Of a stretch of 64,000 nt of DNA, positions 1 through 12,500 are shown in pieces; position 1 is the first letter of the stretch, and every line of letters begins with the position of its first letter. The notes under the pieces were generated by a model. The model saw only the letters and a list, made by a program, of their open reading frames with translations, did not search any database and had not been told where the DNA came from. A program made the position numbers and the translations under genes. The stretch comes from Linepithema humile (lineage: Eukaryota > Arthropoda > Insecta > Hymenoptera > Formicidae), in NCBI RefSeq assembly GCF_040581485.1, contig NC_090132.1, positions 25,369,911 through 25,433,910 of the forward strand, given 5' to 3'.

Positions 1-729
1 TAAAAGATAAAAATAATGCAAATATTGCACATATATTAATTTTATAAAGTTTTGTAAATTTACTGCAAATTTACTTTATAAATTTTTCTTATCGTGTAAT
101 TTTAGGCAAATTAGAGCGCGTTTAATAATATTTCTACACACAGTTTATAGATTTATATTGAGATAGATTTTAATGGGAAATTATTGATACGTTTATTCTA
201 TTTATTTCACTTTGCACTTTTGTTAATGTTATAATATCAATCATTTAATTTTACATATTTATAAAATATGTTTTTATTGCTTTTATTGTTTATTGCTCAC
301 AAAATTCACAAAAACAATATTCACAAAAAGGAGATTGATTATTCAATTAAATAACAAATTTGTGTGATCTATATTTTAATATATGGTATTAATATACATA
401 AGAAATAATTAATTTTCCGTGCATTTAACATAGAAAAACGTAAAATATGTGTTTCATTGCTCGGTACTTATTAAACAATAATATGCAAATTAATTATAAT
501 ATTATTTATGGAGTATTAAAAAATATTAGAGTATTAAAATAATCCAATAAAATCGCCTCAATAATAATTCGCGTAGAATAAATAACTAGGCGTATGCATG
601 CATGTGCACTGCGGGATTTGCTCTCTAAAAAATGCTTTCGATTGCAAGAGTATCTGATAAGCACAAATACAATTAACTTTTTTGTAGGAGTTTCGAGTTT
701 TATCTTAAATTAAAAGGAGATCTCAAAGG
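1..729. other. AT-rich intergenic DNA, nothing recognised
   Basis: Strongly AT-rich sequence with many stops in all frames. No gene, RNA or repeat was recognised. Confidence 0.6.
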
Positions 730-1480
730 ATGATCGATCAGGCGATAGTCTGGAACATTTTTTCTTTATTAGTTATCTTTGTACGGAATCAGGTACTAAA
801 AAGAGATCGCAGAAAACGCAGATTTTCCGTAGAAGGGAAAGAGCCGGTGGTGAGAAGGTCGGCGGCCACCAACGCGCGAAACCTTTCCGAGAGAGATAAT
901 TTATTGGTCAATCAAAATGACGCATGGAGGTATAAGGTGACACGTCAGCGTACACGACTGACCATTAATTTTAATACCCGTCAGCATCAGATCCTCCGAT
1001 GTTACTTTCCGACGTTTCCTCTCTCTCGCCCGCCCGCCGACACCGGCGAATGCGTATCCATCGGCATCGGCTACCGTACGACTAATGCCCCGTTCGCCAA
1101 CGACAATCATCCTTTGAGATCTCCAGTCTTGCGCTCGATCTCTCACGGCCGCCACGAATTATTATCCTCCTCTTAATCCCGGCATCGCCGAGCGTGAGCG
1201 CCGCGCCGACCAGGTGAGGCATAACGCCGGAGAAAAAGAATCGCGCCGCGGAGATACGATCGGTTTGAGGCTGCCGCGACGGATATATCGGTACCGCGCT
1301 AAGAACGCGGCGAGAGGAATGCGAGTGCGAATGCGGCGAGTGCGCGACGGTGTCGATTGATAGCGTTCTTATCAGCGTACCCTACCATTACGCATTAGCC
1401 TATTCGTTCGCGGAGATCCGCCATAGATTTTCTCGCGGTTCGTTCTGCGATACGGTTCTCACTGTTTGGATAAGAATTAT
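730..1480. other. CpG-rich block with an unsupported open frame
   Basis: Composition changes to CpG-rich between about 1000 and 1440. A plus-strand open frame of 148 codons starts at 730, but it is Arg-rich with no domain, and a shorter frame overlaps it on the other strand. I regard it as chance. The block could be a promoter-like CpG-dense element. Confidence 0.4.
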
Positions 1481-2229
1481 CGGAGCTATAAATATATATA
1501 TATATATATAATAGATACTAGGTATCAAAGATTACGATAATTTTATCTGAAATCTACCATTAAATCCACCACTAGATTCGTGGTATATATACGCGTGCTA
1601 TTAGATACTTAAAATAAAATTTAAAAAAACAGAAAAGTATGTAAATTGATCAATCAACTAATCTTCCTAACTATATTACCAAAGATATCTATTGCACCTA
1701 CTATACAGTTGCCTTATTGAGTAACAAGGAAGCAATAAAACTCGCTCGCTACTCTCGCAAGAGAAATAAACCCGTTAATGCCTTCAATTTCCCGTTCATC
1801 AATTCTAAGAAGACCAGCTACTTTCGTACACAAACAGCAGGAAGTATGGCGATATTTAGATAACGATCCCAGTATTTTCTTATCAGTTTAACAACCGGGT
1901 TAAAAAATGGTACCGTTTGCTCAGGCTTCGGAAACGATTCTGAGAGAGAAAGAGCGTTTTATTATTATAGACGCGATCGAAAATATCGAAGTTGTTGTTA
2001 GCAAAGCAAAGCGTATCGATTTTATGCATAAGACCATTATTCGCAAGTTTCAATTTATTTCCTAATAATTAGATACTTTCGAGAAATTTATTATCAATTT
2101 ATAAAACGATTCGATATCAGGTAGCTCGTTGATTACATATCAGTAAACGTCCGTTTAATTCTCAGCCGCAGTAACATTGTGCTAAATGTGTATGGATGCA
2201 GATCTCTATCTTTAATGTCGTCTTATCGA
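1481..2229. other. AT-rich intergenic DNA with a TA microsatellite
   Basis: A TA dinucleotide run sits at 1492-1510. The rest is AT-rich with scattered homopolymers and no recognised gene. Confidence 0.5.
1492..1510. repeat. (AT)n microsatellite
   Basis: An uninterrupted run of alternating A and T of 19 bases. Confidence 0.9.
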
Positions 2230-2720
2230 GTATCCGAAGATACGGTTGAACGAATCACAGGCGAAGCCCAACGAGACGGATGCATAATTCGAGACTGAAT
2301 TCCCCTCTCGTTCACGTGGATTATACGCGGTTCTTCAAGAATGCCGAACGGGTCGGCCGGGGTTAATGCCTGCGTACCCCCTCACGTGCATTCGCTTTTC
2401 TCTTCTGTATCTCATTTGTAAAGATTCCGGGACAAAGGAGCAGGAACGATCGTCTTTATGGATCTGGCATGACGTTTGACCCCTCCCCTCTGTTCCCTCC
2501 GGCTTCAAGGAGGCATCACCGGACGTACGGACAGACAGAAGCGCAAGTCTGTCAAGTACCGCGATTCTAATCTGACAGGGACGTATTAGGCCCGTTGACC
2601 ACTGGCCGGGTCCGGTGGAGTCGGCCGATCGGTCGTCGTACTTCGGCTATTATTAGTCGCCCCGGCGCGACCGGCATAGATTTCCATACATTCCCCGACC
2701 GCCAAAACGCGGTCGATTTC
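2230..2720. other. CpG-rich block
   Basis: About 490 bases rich in CpG and GC, bounded by AT-rich DNA on both sides, with no open frame of note. Such islands in hymenopteran intergenic DNA can mark conserved regulatory sequence, but nothing here proves it. Confidence 0.35.
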
Positions 2721-5249
2721 GGCATTTAATCATTTAAATTCGAACGCATACATTTCGGTAATCTGTTTGACGAAACTCGACACAATAATGCGCTTTCGAC
2801 GACGATTGAATTATTTATTTTTTCTTTTTTTAAATTTTTTTTTGAGATTATAAAATTCTCGAATAAAACAATTGCTTGCATAACAAATATTTGTTCTCTT
2901 AATAGAATTATATGTGAATAAAAATTAAATCAATGAGATTTTCTGTATAGAGTTGAGTGTGACGCTATATAATTTTTATTTTTGTAACTTATTTTCATAA
3001 CATATTATAATTCAATAAATTCGGAGCTGTGTTAATCAGTTGTTTAAAGTGCTTTGGCAATTTTGTCTCGGAATTAATGATGACTAAGCGCTTGTAACTC
3101 ATCTTGAAGAAATTTTACTCAGTCAAGACGATATCGATACACCTAATCGTCACCGCGTCAAAGAGAGCTATTTCTTTTCGTGAACGAAGGTATAACGGAA
3201 GTCTAGTCGAAAGTGACTATCGTCGATTATTCGTCATGTCAGTCCTTCCACTCTGCCGTAGCTTGTACGTTAATGCTACCTATTACTTACCAGGCATCCT
3301 TTTGACAGCAGCGTTCGAGTTTCGATGTTCCACAAGTATCTTCGGTTTCTGACTTTTGAATTTTGATGACGGAAAATATTTAAAATTATTATTGGAGGAT
3401 TTTCTGTCAAATATTTATAGATTAAATAATTATATTATATCTTTAATTGTATCGAGGAAATAGATTGTTCACGTAAGATCGCAGATTTCCGTTTTTCGGA
3501 ACAATATATTCAATATTCCCGATAAGCAATGTGTAATAAAGAGATACGAAAGGGATCGGAGACAGAATAGAGTTTTGTGGACAGCGGGGTTAAATGAAGT
3601 ATGATACGCGTTAACCGACACCGCTCACGATCAGCGTAACGCAACACACGCAACGCGTTTACGGTATAACGTAGGCGTGGCTGGCTTGATATCAACGATG
3701 GCCACCTTTCGACTGTAAATCAATCGATATCTCGCCAGCAGGAGGGGCTTTTCATGGGGTTCGCACGATGCTTGAAACGAGTCGGGGGTGGAAGCATGCG
3801 CCAAATACTGAATGTGAATCGACCCGCCCCGCCGCTTTCATCTCTATAGAAATCGTCTCGACTATCTTTCTCGCTTTCCTTTACATCGTGTCGATAGCTA
3901 AAAATATTTAAAGAAAATATGCTTAGCACTTTGACTGCGACAAATAACAGCATAAATAAAATTATATTTGTATAGAATAATTGTATAGAAACAATATAGT
4001 TTTAAATTATTGTGTGTAATAACTTTTTTGCATTAGTATTATTAGAAATAGTTGAAAATCTAATTTTTTAGAGGTTGATAATTACATATCTTTATATATA
4101 TATAATGTTAATAGAAAAAATAGCTTCATAAAAAATTTGTAAATATTTTCATGCTGCTAAATGAATTTTTAGAAGATTTCAAAGCATTTGTGAAGTCTAG
4201 CAATTCGCAATGTTTTTCATTTTAGTGACACAACGGCTTATTTACCTATTATAGCCATCGATCGTAACATGTCTTGCAGGTAACACGTCACCACGTAATT
4301 CATTAATCAGGTTTTCGATACGGCACGCAGCTGTCAATGTCTGTCGCAAATTATACTTTATCCGTGCAAACACTCATGTGACTGGGAAAGGTAGATGCTG
4401 ACAAAATAAATCATGCTCGCTTGATAATGGGAATATTTAATTCGAATTTAATTTAAATAATCTTACAAGTTATCAGTTGTCGCGTGATCGTTCGTATGCG
4501 CTCGCTACGCTTCATATACTATACGTAAATAAATAACTAAGTTACATTTTAAACAGTCTATCGGGACATTGCCATCGCTAAATGGTAAATTATGTACACG
4601 TCGCTCTCCGCCGATTACATATACAACACACCTATACATAGCTCATCTCTATTTATTTCTCTTTCTATATGTATAATTTTCTATTGCACATCGCAATCAC
4701 TCCAGTTTTCTTCGCGATATATAATATCTTACATTTTTACAATAAATTAACGAAAAAGGTTTTGTTTTCGACTTTATTTTCTTCCGTCACGAGACAATTC
4801 TGTAATATTTTTACGCAAATAATCTTGCCGGAAAAAATGCAAAAAATGGCACTTGTTAATCTCCTTTGTGATAAATTAACCGCTTCATGCCATCTCTAAT
4901 CGAACACATTTTATGCCAAAAACTCTTTAGATCAAATTCTGTGAGAAAAAATTATCTAATAATACTCACTCTCGTTGGAAAATATATTATATTACGCATA
5001 TATTTTATGAGCGTCGTAATTTTCATTTTTGTGTCGTCTCTTAAAGTTGGCAAGAAACGGTGATCGTAATTTATTCACGTAGCCATCTCGGTAACTAACT
5101 TTCCTCTCACAATTACGTTGAACGAAGGCGAGCGACATTCGCCAAACGTTGTTCTATCGGAAGCTCTAATTACGAAACAAGGATTCCTCAAGTTGATTCG
5201 TTTGCTGTCTAACGAGTTGTACTAGTATGTCTAGCGAAATAAATACTCC
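2721..5249. other. Gene-free AT-rich DNA downstream of the engrailed exon
   Basis: Mostly AT-rich, with moderately GC-rich stretches near 3100-3350 and 3560-3880. Open frames of 61-82 codons are present but show no family resemblance. No repeats above background were noticed. Confidence 0.5.
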
Positions 5250-5779
5250 AGTCTTTTATTTTAAGGAAGGGAAATGACAGACCGTAGGCTTTGCCCCGCT
5301 CTGTAAAAGTTTTTTTATTAGCTTTGTGGCCAATGACTCTCCGAAATAATATATACTATATATTTATTTTCTTTCTTTCTCTTCTTAAATAAAGATTTAC
5401 ACCGCTTTGGTTGATTATGACTTACTTTCAGAAATCTGCAAATCAGCAAAATAAGATTAAAATATTTTTCGATGATGTTTCCCGTTTTTTTTTTCAGGAG
5501 AACAGTTATTAGCTCCAAAAAAAAAGATTACTTCGTGAGGCTTTAATATCATCATTTTCTAATTATATTGGAAGAATTTTTTTTTTACACTAACTGATCT
5601 GGTATCTCCAGATTCTATTTTTTCTTCTCGATTTTCCTCAAGAATTCTTATGCGAAGAATCAAAACCGAATGAAGGGTAATTTGATCTCCGTTTATAGCA
5701 TCTTTGGGATTAAATATAAAATTTAGGATTCGAAGTTACAAGCTAGATTTTATCGAGAGTTCGTTTAAGTTTACAATCG
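5250..5779 (-). other. Probable 3' UTR of the engrailed-class gene
   Basis: This AT-rich sequence directly follows the TGA stop on the minus strand. It contains no credible coding frame. Its length and candidate poly(A) signals suit an insect 3' UTR, but the real cleavage site is not visible from sequence alone. Confidence 0.5.
5363..5368 (-). terminator. Candidate polyadenylation signal AATAAA
   Basis: TTTATT on the plus strand is AATAAA on the gene strand, about 410 bases after the stop codon. Two further AATAAA hexamers lie at 5314-5319 and 5255-5260. Such hexamers are common by chance in AT-rich DNA, so which one is used is unknown. Confidence 0.4.
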
Positions 5780-6129
5780 TCATTTCGCTTGGAGCTCCAC
5801 GGCCTGTTCCTCTTCCTCTTTAGTAAGCGGTACCGTCGAATGATTGTAGAGTCCCTGTGCCATTAACTGCAGTGCCAGTGGATTTTTCTGACCGCTAGCC
5901 TTTTTAATTTTCGCCCTTTTGTTTTGGAACCAGATCTTGATCTGCGCTTCATTTAGACCTAGATCTCTCGAGAGTTGTTGCCTTCGTCTTTCCGTCAGAT
6001 ATCGGTTCTCCGCAAATTCTCTCTTTAATCTCGCTAACTGCTCACCACTAAACGCCGTCCTGGGACGTTTCTCCTCGGGAGTACCGCCTCCGCGTCCGTC
6101 TGTCCTTTTCACTCTTCTCGTGCGCGGAC
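5780..6129 (-). CDS. en: Engrailed/invected-class homeobox gene, last coding exon (partial gene)
   Basis: This exon encodes the C-terminal part of an Engrailed-class homeodomain transcription factor, a nuclear DNA-binding repressor used in segment-boundary and neural patterning. The homeodomain occupies about 5894-6073 and shows Arg3, Arg5, Phe8, Trp48, Phe49, Gln50 and Asn51, with recognition helix text QIKIWFQNKRAKIKK. It is followed by the family block KNPLALQLMAQGLYNHSTVP (EH5) and the acidic tail LTKEEEEQAVELQAK before a TGA stop at 5780-5782. Upstream of the homeodomain, GPRTRRVKR matches the linker (EH4) that begins the equivalent exon in insect en and inv genes. A splice acceptor (TTCCAG then GT) places the exon start at 6129, leaving two bases to complete a glycine codon. 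The exon has no start codon; the first half of the protein lies on other exons that I could not find here. KRAKIKK and HSTVPLTKEEEE read more like fly en than inv, but gene conversion in insects makes the en versus inv choice uncertain. Family assignment is very secure. Confidence 0.96.
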
Positions 6130-6165
6130 CTGGAACACGGGATGGTTCTACCGTTAACTCATATC
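6130..6165 (-). other. Splice acceptor, polypyrimidine tract and branch-point candidate of the engrailed exon
   Basis: Read on the minus strand, the bases before the exon are CCATCCCGTGTTCCAG, a pyrimidine-rich run ending in CAG at 6132-6130. A TTAAC branch-point-like motif lies about 25 bases upstream, near 6154-6158. The open frame continues upstream to a stop at about 6191-6193, but the protein stops resembling Engrailed exactly at this acceptor. The phase (one base in the previous exon, two here) fits the known en/inv intron position just after the DRPSS motif. It would also accept a 6-base invected-type microexon (Arg-Ser). Confidence 0.8.
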
Positions 6166-8690
6166 TGTCGACATGTCCATCGAAAAATATCTATGCAATA
6201 TTTTACAAATATCAGAAGAAAATCACATTGTTTACATGAATTTATATAAGTGGTCAATAATTTTGTTTGTTAGAGAGAAAGACAAGTTATCTATAATTAT
6301 AAAAATTATTACATATTTTTATTTAGATTGGCAAGATTTTTTTCAAATATGTTTTTTCATAAAGCCAATTTTTCGTATTTCTGACTTGAGTTTTTGATGT
6401 AAATTATCGAATAAAAGTCGGATTTTATAGATTCGAGTATATAAGAAATCAGGTTTTAAACAATATACTTCGTAATACCTCTATCGGCCATAATACCTCT
6501 ATCCATCGGTCAGGCATTGATTCAACAAGTTTACACGCCAATAAATCTTTGAAATTAATGAACCGCCGACCGGGAAGTTTTACGACAACTTTTATTGTCT
6601 AGGCTTAAATATTTCTCTCGGCGTGTTCGTGCGCCAGGTCTAAGTCCAGTTATGTGCGAGTGTCTTCAACAAGTCAGTCACTTGGGAGGAGTCGAGGTCG
6701 GAAAGTTCGTCGACGGAATAAACGTCCAACTGGAAGAATCGTCCTGCCGACGAAGTAAATCCTTCCGTCGCGATCCTACTCGTTTTATCATGCTACGAAT
6801 GCATTCGCGCAGAATCGTCGTAACGTCGGACGGATCTGCCAGTGACGGCTTTATCGTAAATCAAATGCATTGTTATTGCAACCACGTCGCATGTCTTATG
6901 TGCGTATAAACCGTGACAGCTTTGTTACTAACGGTACATCCTCGCTTCGAATCCTGATCGATTTCATAAAGAACTTCAATGGAAAGGTAAAAAAATTAAT
7001 TTTTTCAAGATTGAGATACTTAACGAAGAACGATTAAATTTTATATATTAAAGTGAATATAACTACACTTATTTTTACACGGAAATAAATTAAAAATTTT
7101 TTAGTATAAAAAATATTCTGAATTTTTTAAAATTTACTTAATAAAAAGTAAAATTGAATTTATTTGTTTAATTCAGATTTTCATGCGCGTTGAATAAAAG
7201 AGCGGCGGTGCTTTACTTCGTCAAATAAGGGCCGCGCGCGAAACACCATTATGCGATTCAAATGCATCTCGTTTTTACCACGCGACTACTTCTCTCGTTT
7301 GATTCCCGCACGCTAATAATTCACGAGGTAAACACTGTGCACCGCCCTGCGCGGCACCGCGTTTATATACGCAGCACCGGCGGCTATAATTGCGTATAAA
7401 TCAAATCATAACGATCAACACCGGCGTTATCGGTCGGACCGATCTGCTGAATATTCCATGGAAATTTCGAGACTGCCTTGCGATCATCAGCTCGCGCCAT
7501 ACGCGTCGCCCAATCACTTCCAAACGAGAAATCATATACTATCTGACGTGGAAAAAGCGTATAAATTGACAACTTTTTACGTGGTTGATTTTGCGGATGC
7601 TTTAACATGAGATGACTGAGTTTATATTTCAAAGAATCTTACTAGAATTGATAGGCAGCATTAGTTTACTTTCATTTATTTGAATCAAATAAATTCATAT
7701 TATTTTCTACTTAAGTTTCATTTTGTACGTTCCAAATTTCACGTTTTTTGTAATGTGTATATCGACAATTTAGCAAATATTAATTTTAAAGGAATCGTAG
7801 TTATAGAACGACAAATCTCACAAGACGGGAAATTACTTGATTATGATCTATTCACTGTCAAATAATTTGTCTGCGAACCGGGCTTTAACGATCGGCTAGG
7901 AGAGATCAGAAATTATAGAGAGTAGAGTATAAGTTGCATTGCAAATGATAATTATCGAATGTTGCTGCGCGGTAGTAAATTACTGTCGACAACGAGGGTC
8001 GTCCGGCACGTATGAATTTCGCAGTGAAAATCGTTTTACAACGCGTAATCATTCAAAGCGAAGATCATAGCATGAGCTTTAAGTAATATTATTGGAAAAG
8101 CAGTTTGTTCCGCACGATCAAGCATCAGCGCCCGTCGTCGAGGCTTAAGTCGTTAGTTTCCCGTCTCTGATTGGCTCTTACAATCAACGGCGCGATCGAT
8201 TTCTACATGTGCAGTCATAAGAATCTCTCAAAGAAATTCATCTTTGTCGAACTCGATGGCGTTTGTAAAATATTTCACAAAGCTGTTCACGTCAGTGGTA
8301 TTTTTGTATTTTATTAGACATTAAAACACTTAGAAAGAGAAATATTATCAAAATACATATAGACACATCTCATGCTATGCTTGTATCTTTTAAATAAAAT
8401 TAATATTTTTTCTGAATTTATCACAAAATTAAAATAATTCGAGAAAAATCACTGTCAAAATTTTCGGTTTTCTCTCAGCATAAAAATAAAATAATATTTT
8501 GGAGTAAAATACATTTTATAAATATTAAAATTTATTAGAGTCCACATAAAAAATAATTTTTCTAGACCATCCGATCGATAAGCAGATCGATAAATGTTTG
8601 TTTTCAGTATATTGAAGTATTGACCGGGTGTATTAAAGTAGCGTCTCTGTAGTAGTTTTCTCCTCAGGAATGACTGAGGTAACAAACAGT
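6166..8690. other. Probable intron or upstream territory of the engrailed-class gene, left part
   Basis: No further engrailed exon on the minus strand and no gene on the plus strand were recognised. GC-richer patches occur at about 6480-6960 and 7195-7640, the latter with TATA-like text near 7370. The remainder is AT-rich. Confidence 0.4.
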
Positions 8691-8920
8691 CGGCAGTCTA
8701 ATTACTTAAGCGAAGCAGCCTTGCAGTCAAGCGTAGGAAACGCGCACCAAGAAGAGCTTCTCGCGTTCTCCAGACTCTCTTCTCATTCTCACCCTTCCCA
8801 CTTACGGTAATCCCTCTCCAAAGACTCGAGGGTAAAACCAATAATGCTAAGGTGCCCTCTCCTGCTGAGCGCAACCCCAAAAGTACCTCGAATACCGGCG
8901 ACGTGCGGCCTCGTAGAAAC

Positions 8921-8959
8921 ACTAATTTCCTTGTCCTACTCCTGAGATAGACGTCAGCT
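8921..8959 (+). repeat. Local direct repeat 1, copy a
   Basis: This 39-base segment aligns without gaps to 9277-9315 with 33 identical positions. The last 17 bases, TGAGATAGACGTCAGCT, are identical. The differences are all C/T exchanges. The copies are 356 bases apart. Confidence 0.75.
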
Positions 8960-9276
8960 CGTAGCTCGGTCTGTCAGTTTAATTGCATTTTCTTCGCTGT
9001 GCCATCCTGCATGCGCGCGACTGCATAGCGAAATGACATTTACATTGCTAATCAGTTCGATCGTCGCACGCGTTGAGTGATTTAAGCAAGAATATAAACG
9101 TGACATTGATTACTTATTTGCATATGGATACTTTTATAATAAAAAAAAAAGTGTAAAGTAAAACGCGGCCTCTGCATCGCAAGCGGAAAGCATGCATCGT
9201 TAAAACCTACGTCAAAATACAAAATAGATACAAAGTTATAAAATGTCTTGTTTGGAGATTGACCGTAGAAATTGCT

Positions 9277-9315
9277 ACTAATTTTCCCGTTCTATTCTTG
9301 AGATAGACGTCAGCT
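9277..9315 (+). repeat. Local direct repeat 1, copy b
   Basis: Second copy of the 39-base segment at 8921-8959. A short match, CGTAGAAA, also lies just before each copy, so the duplicated unit may be slightly longer. Confidence 0.75.
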
Positions 9316-9560
9316 ACCGGCCTCCAAGTTTCTCCTTCAGGCGACTTTCGCGTAACGAATTGGCAACGTTATATGTTCCACGATCGCCCTTTCAGCCTAC
9401 TGCTCGGCTTGCTCGTCACGTTGCTTTTAATTACATCCGTATTGGTAGAAACGAGAAGGCGGCGCGGCAGAGAATGAAAAGGGAGAGTAATGTCTAGAAT
9501 TCGTTAAAAATGATCTGTAAATTAGCGGGATTCCGCGCGGAACAAATGGCCGACGATCGT

Positions 9561-12500
9561 GTTCGGAGAGCGGATTGCTTCGCATGCTTGTTTAAAGATA
9601 TTTTAACCGATCTGTTCTAATATATTAGAATTATATTTTAAAATTATAAAAGCTCAATTTTATGCGATCAAAACGTAACAAAAATACTGTTGAAATTAAT
9701 TAACGGGATATTTTAGATAAATTTGACATATTTATCTTGAAAAAATTTGTAGCAATAAATGAGACAGCGAAATACGTAAGCGTAGAAAGCTGAGTTATAA
9801 TGGCAATCAGGCAAATTAGAAAGTACAAAGCAATATAGAAAAATATTTTAAAGTTCAGTTCATAGATGAATAATAATCGTAAACTTCTCGACAACGCAGC
9901 TTTCGCTCACGTTTCACACCTCTCTTCCTTAATCGCGAATCTTCACGTCACAACCGTCGTCCGAGACGCGGTAATTATAGCGTTTACGAACGAAACTTTC
10001 CGTAGATCGCGTCGACAGTACAATAAGTGTCGACGATCACCATGGACGATGCGCTTACACTGTGATGCGAGCCTCTCGGTGCCGGTTAGCCGCGCTTTCG
10101 TCTCGCTTTCAGATAAACCAGACGCGACCGCGCGCAATTAAGTGGCCATAGGCGAAGTAAGTCGTACAACTACGAATTGCATCGTCCTCCATACGTATAA
10201 CGACCTGCCTCTGCCTGCCTTGCCGTTAAAGCGCCACTCTACTTGCCCGTCACGTCCCTCTTAATTGCGCCCGGTCACCATCGACAGATACGAAAGATCG
10301 CCAGAAGGGAAACGGCAACGAGGACAACGGTGGATGTTAGGAATATATTAAAATTGCTCGCGTGCAACTGGGACAGTCTGCGCGAAATGATGCAAGTGAC
10401 AGGCTGTGCTCGATGCAGAAAAGTTGCCCACATGGAAAACCGCGTCGTGTTTATTTTGATATTTAAATATTCATGACATAAGGCGGTTTCTGTCGTCCGA
10501 TACTTATAGCAACAATCTAGCACTGATCGTTTAATAATAAGCTTTCGTCGTGCAAAAGACGCGCAATAAGTGATTATTACATTTTAATAAAGCATTAATA
10601 AAGCATTCAATCCCTCGAGATTTGCTGCAAGAAGCGACCCTTTTTTCATTACTGTTTTTGCGATCCCGCGATCTCGCGTATCTTTTTATACTGCGGGCAC
10701 TAAGTACAGGATAATTTATTGTTCATCGAAATAAACGCGCCGCAGACGGAACGTAACGTTTCAATTACAGAAGAAAAATCATTCTTGTTTATACTTTATT
10801 TGCGTCTATATATCAGATAGGTCGGTAATAAACACATTGTATTAAATCAGCGTTGCAAAATTTATCGTCGATAATTATTATCTTCGTTAAAAGCCAGCGA
10901 GTTAATAGATGATATAAAGGAAGAGAACGCGTCATTAAGTCGTTAAGATCATTGCTTCTATGCAGTTGGCGGAGACGCACTTTGATCAATTTTCACCGAT
11001 TAGTCGTGCAAGCTCAACGAGACTTAGCCATGTAAATGAAAGTGTAATGCTTTCTAGTATCGCTCTCTATAGCGAGCCTCTAGAATAATAATTTTGCAAG
11101 AAAGTCTTGAATTCTATTCATTCTGTTTCGACACAATCAGCTTTTAACTGCGTTCTACGCTTACGACATTCTTCTAAAAATATTTCGAAGCATTATTTCT
11201 CAAGATACAATCGAGAATTTATAAAAAATTTAGCGATTTCGACATGCGTAGAATGAAATAACCGTGTACACCGGATAATGAGAATTAAACAGAAGGATTG
11301 GTCGATCAAGCGTAATGTTCTCGTCGGAATCGCATGGAACGATCGAACGATCGGCTGGCTGTGCAAATAGTTGCGAGATCGTTCAGCGGGACGAGTCGGC
11401 CAATCTCGGCCTGTCTTTTCCGTGAATCTGATCGTCCTGTCCTTGTCCGGGTACGTGTCGGGATATAGGAACGAGCCGCGAGTGGAGTCGCTTGAGTTAT
11501 GACTGCGACCATTACTTGGGACAAACGAGGCTAAGCGTGTCGACACGGAGCCGAGCAGGAAGGTCTCCTTGATTCTCCCGAGTCATTCTCCACTCACGAG
11601 AGAATTACGAGTGCTCTCTCGAGTCGCGAGCCTTCATCGTGCCGGCAGCTCCCGATTGACAGTTTTAAGGCCTCGACTTCGCGTCGGCTCTCGTTATCCA
11701 GGACGCGAATTCCGCATAGGTGCTTTATGTGTTTCCTACGCTGACTGCGAGCAAATATACGATATCGCGAGCGGAATAGCGATACCTTGTAACCCACATT
11801 TTCGAATTATTTATGTCGCAAGGTTTTTGCGATTTGCGGCTGTTATTGCTGCATGCATCAACAATGATGACATTTCAGAAGCTGAAAAGTAAGATAAACA
11901 TAACGGAAAGGCAGTACGCGATGCAGAGAATATTAATTTTTTTTTTAATTGTAAAGCATCGAGTGAAATACGTACAAAAAAAAAATAGATTACAATAAAA
12001 AAGCAAATCCTACAAAAACGGTTAATGCAAACAGTAAATATTTTGAGTTATTTATAAGAAAAATAATATCTCTTTAATTAATCATAGTACTCTGCAGTGT
12101 TTTTTGAAGTGATAAGTGTATCATTATTCAACGTTGATTTTATTACAATAACAATACATTGTGACGCGAATCGGAAAAAAGTGGTAGTTAATGTCATCTT
12201 ACATTTCGATGAATCAATCTCATTGCAAACCGCTGGATTTTCCATACGCGTCATTGAGATATTGATTTAACGTAGACATGCCAGCAATCGAGTGCACGGA
12301 ATAAGCTTACACAATAATAATGGTTTCGTTCAGAAAAGCTCACGTTCTCTGATGCTGTTTCATCATTAGTCTCGTCTAGCTCGAGCACGGCTCGTAACTG
12401 CCGTGGGTTGCTACTTACTTCGTCCTGAGAACAAAAAAGAAAAACATACCGATTAAAACTCCTGTCCCTTCGAACAACTTCATTAAATACATTTTACATT

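Larger units (their letters stand above)
8691..9560. other. Mixed block holding a local direct repeat
   Basis: Contains a pyrimidine-rich stretch (about 8755-8830) and two copies of a 39-base motif listed separately. No coding sequence was recognised. Confidence 0.45.
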
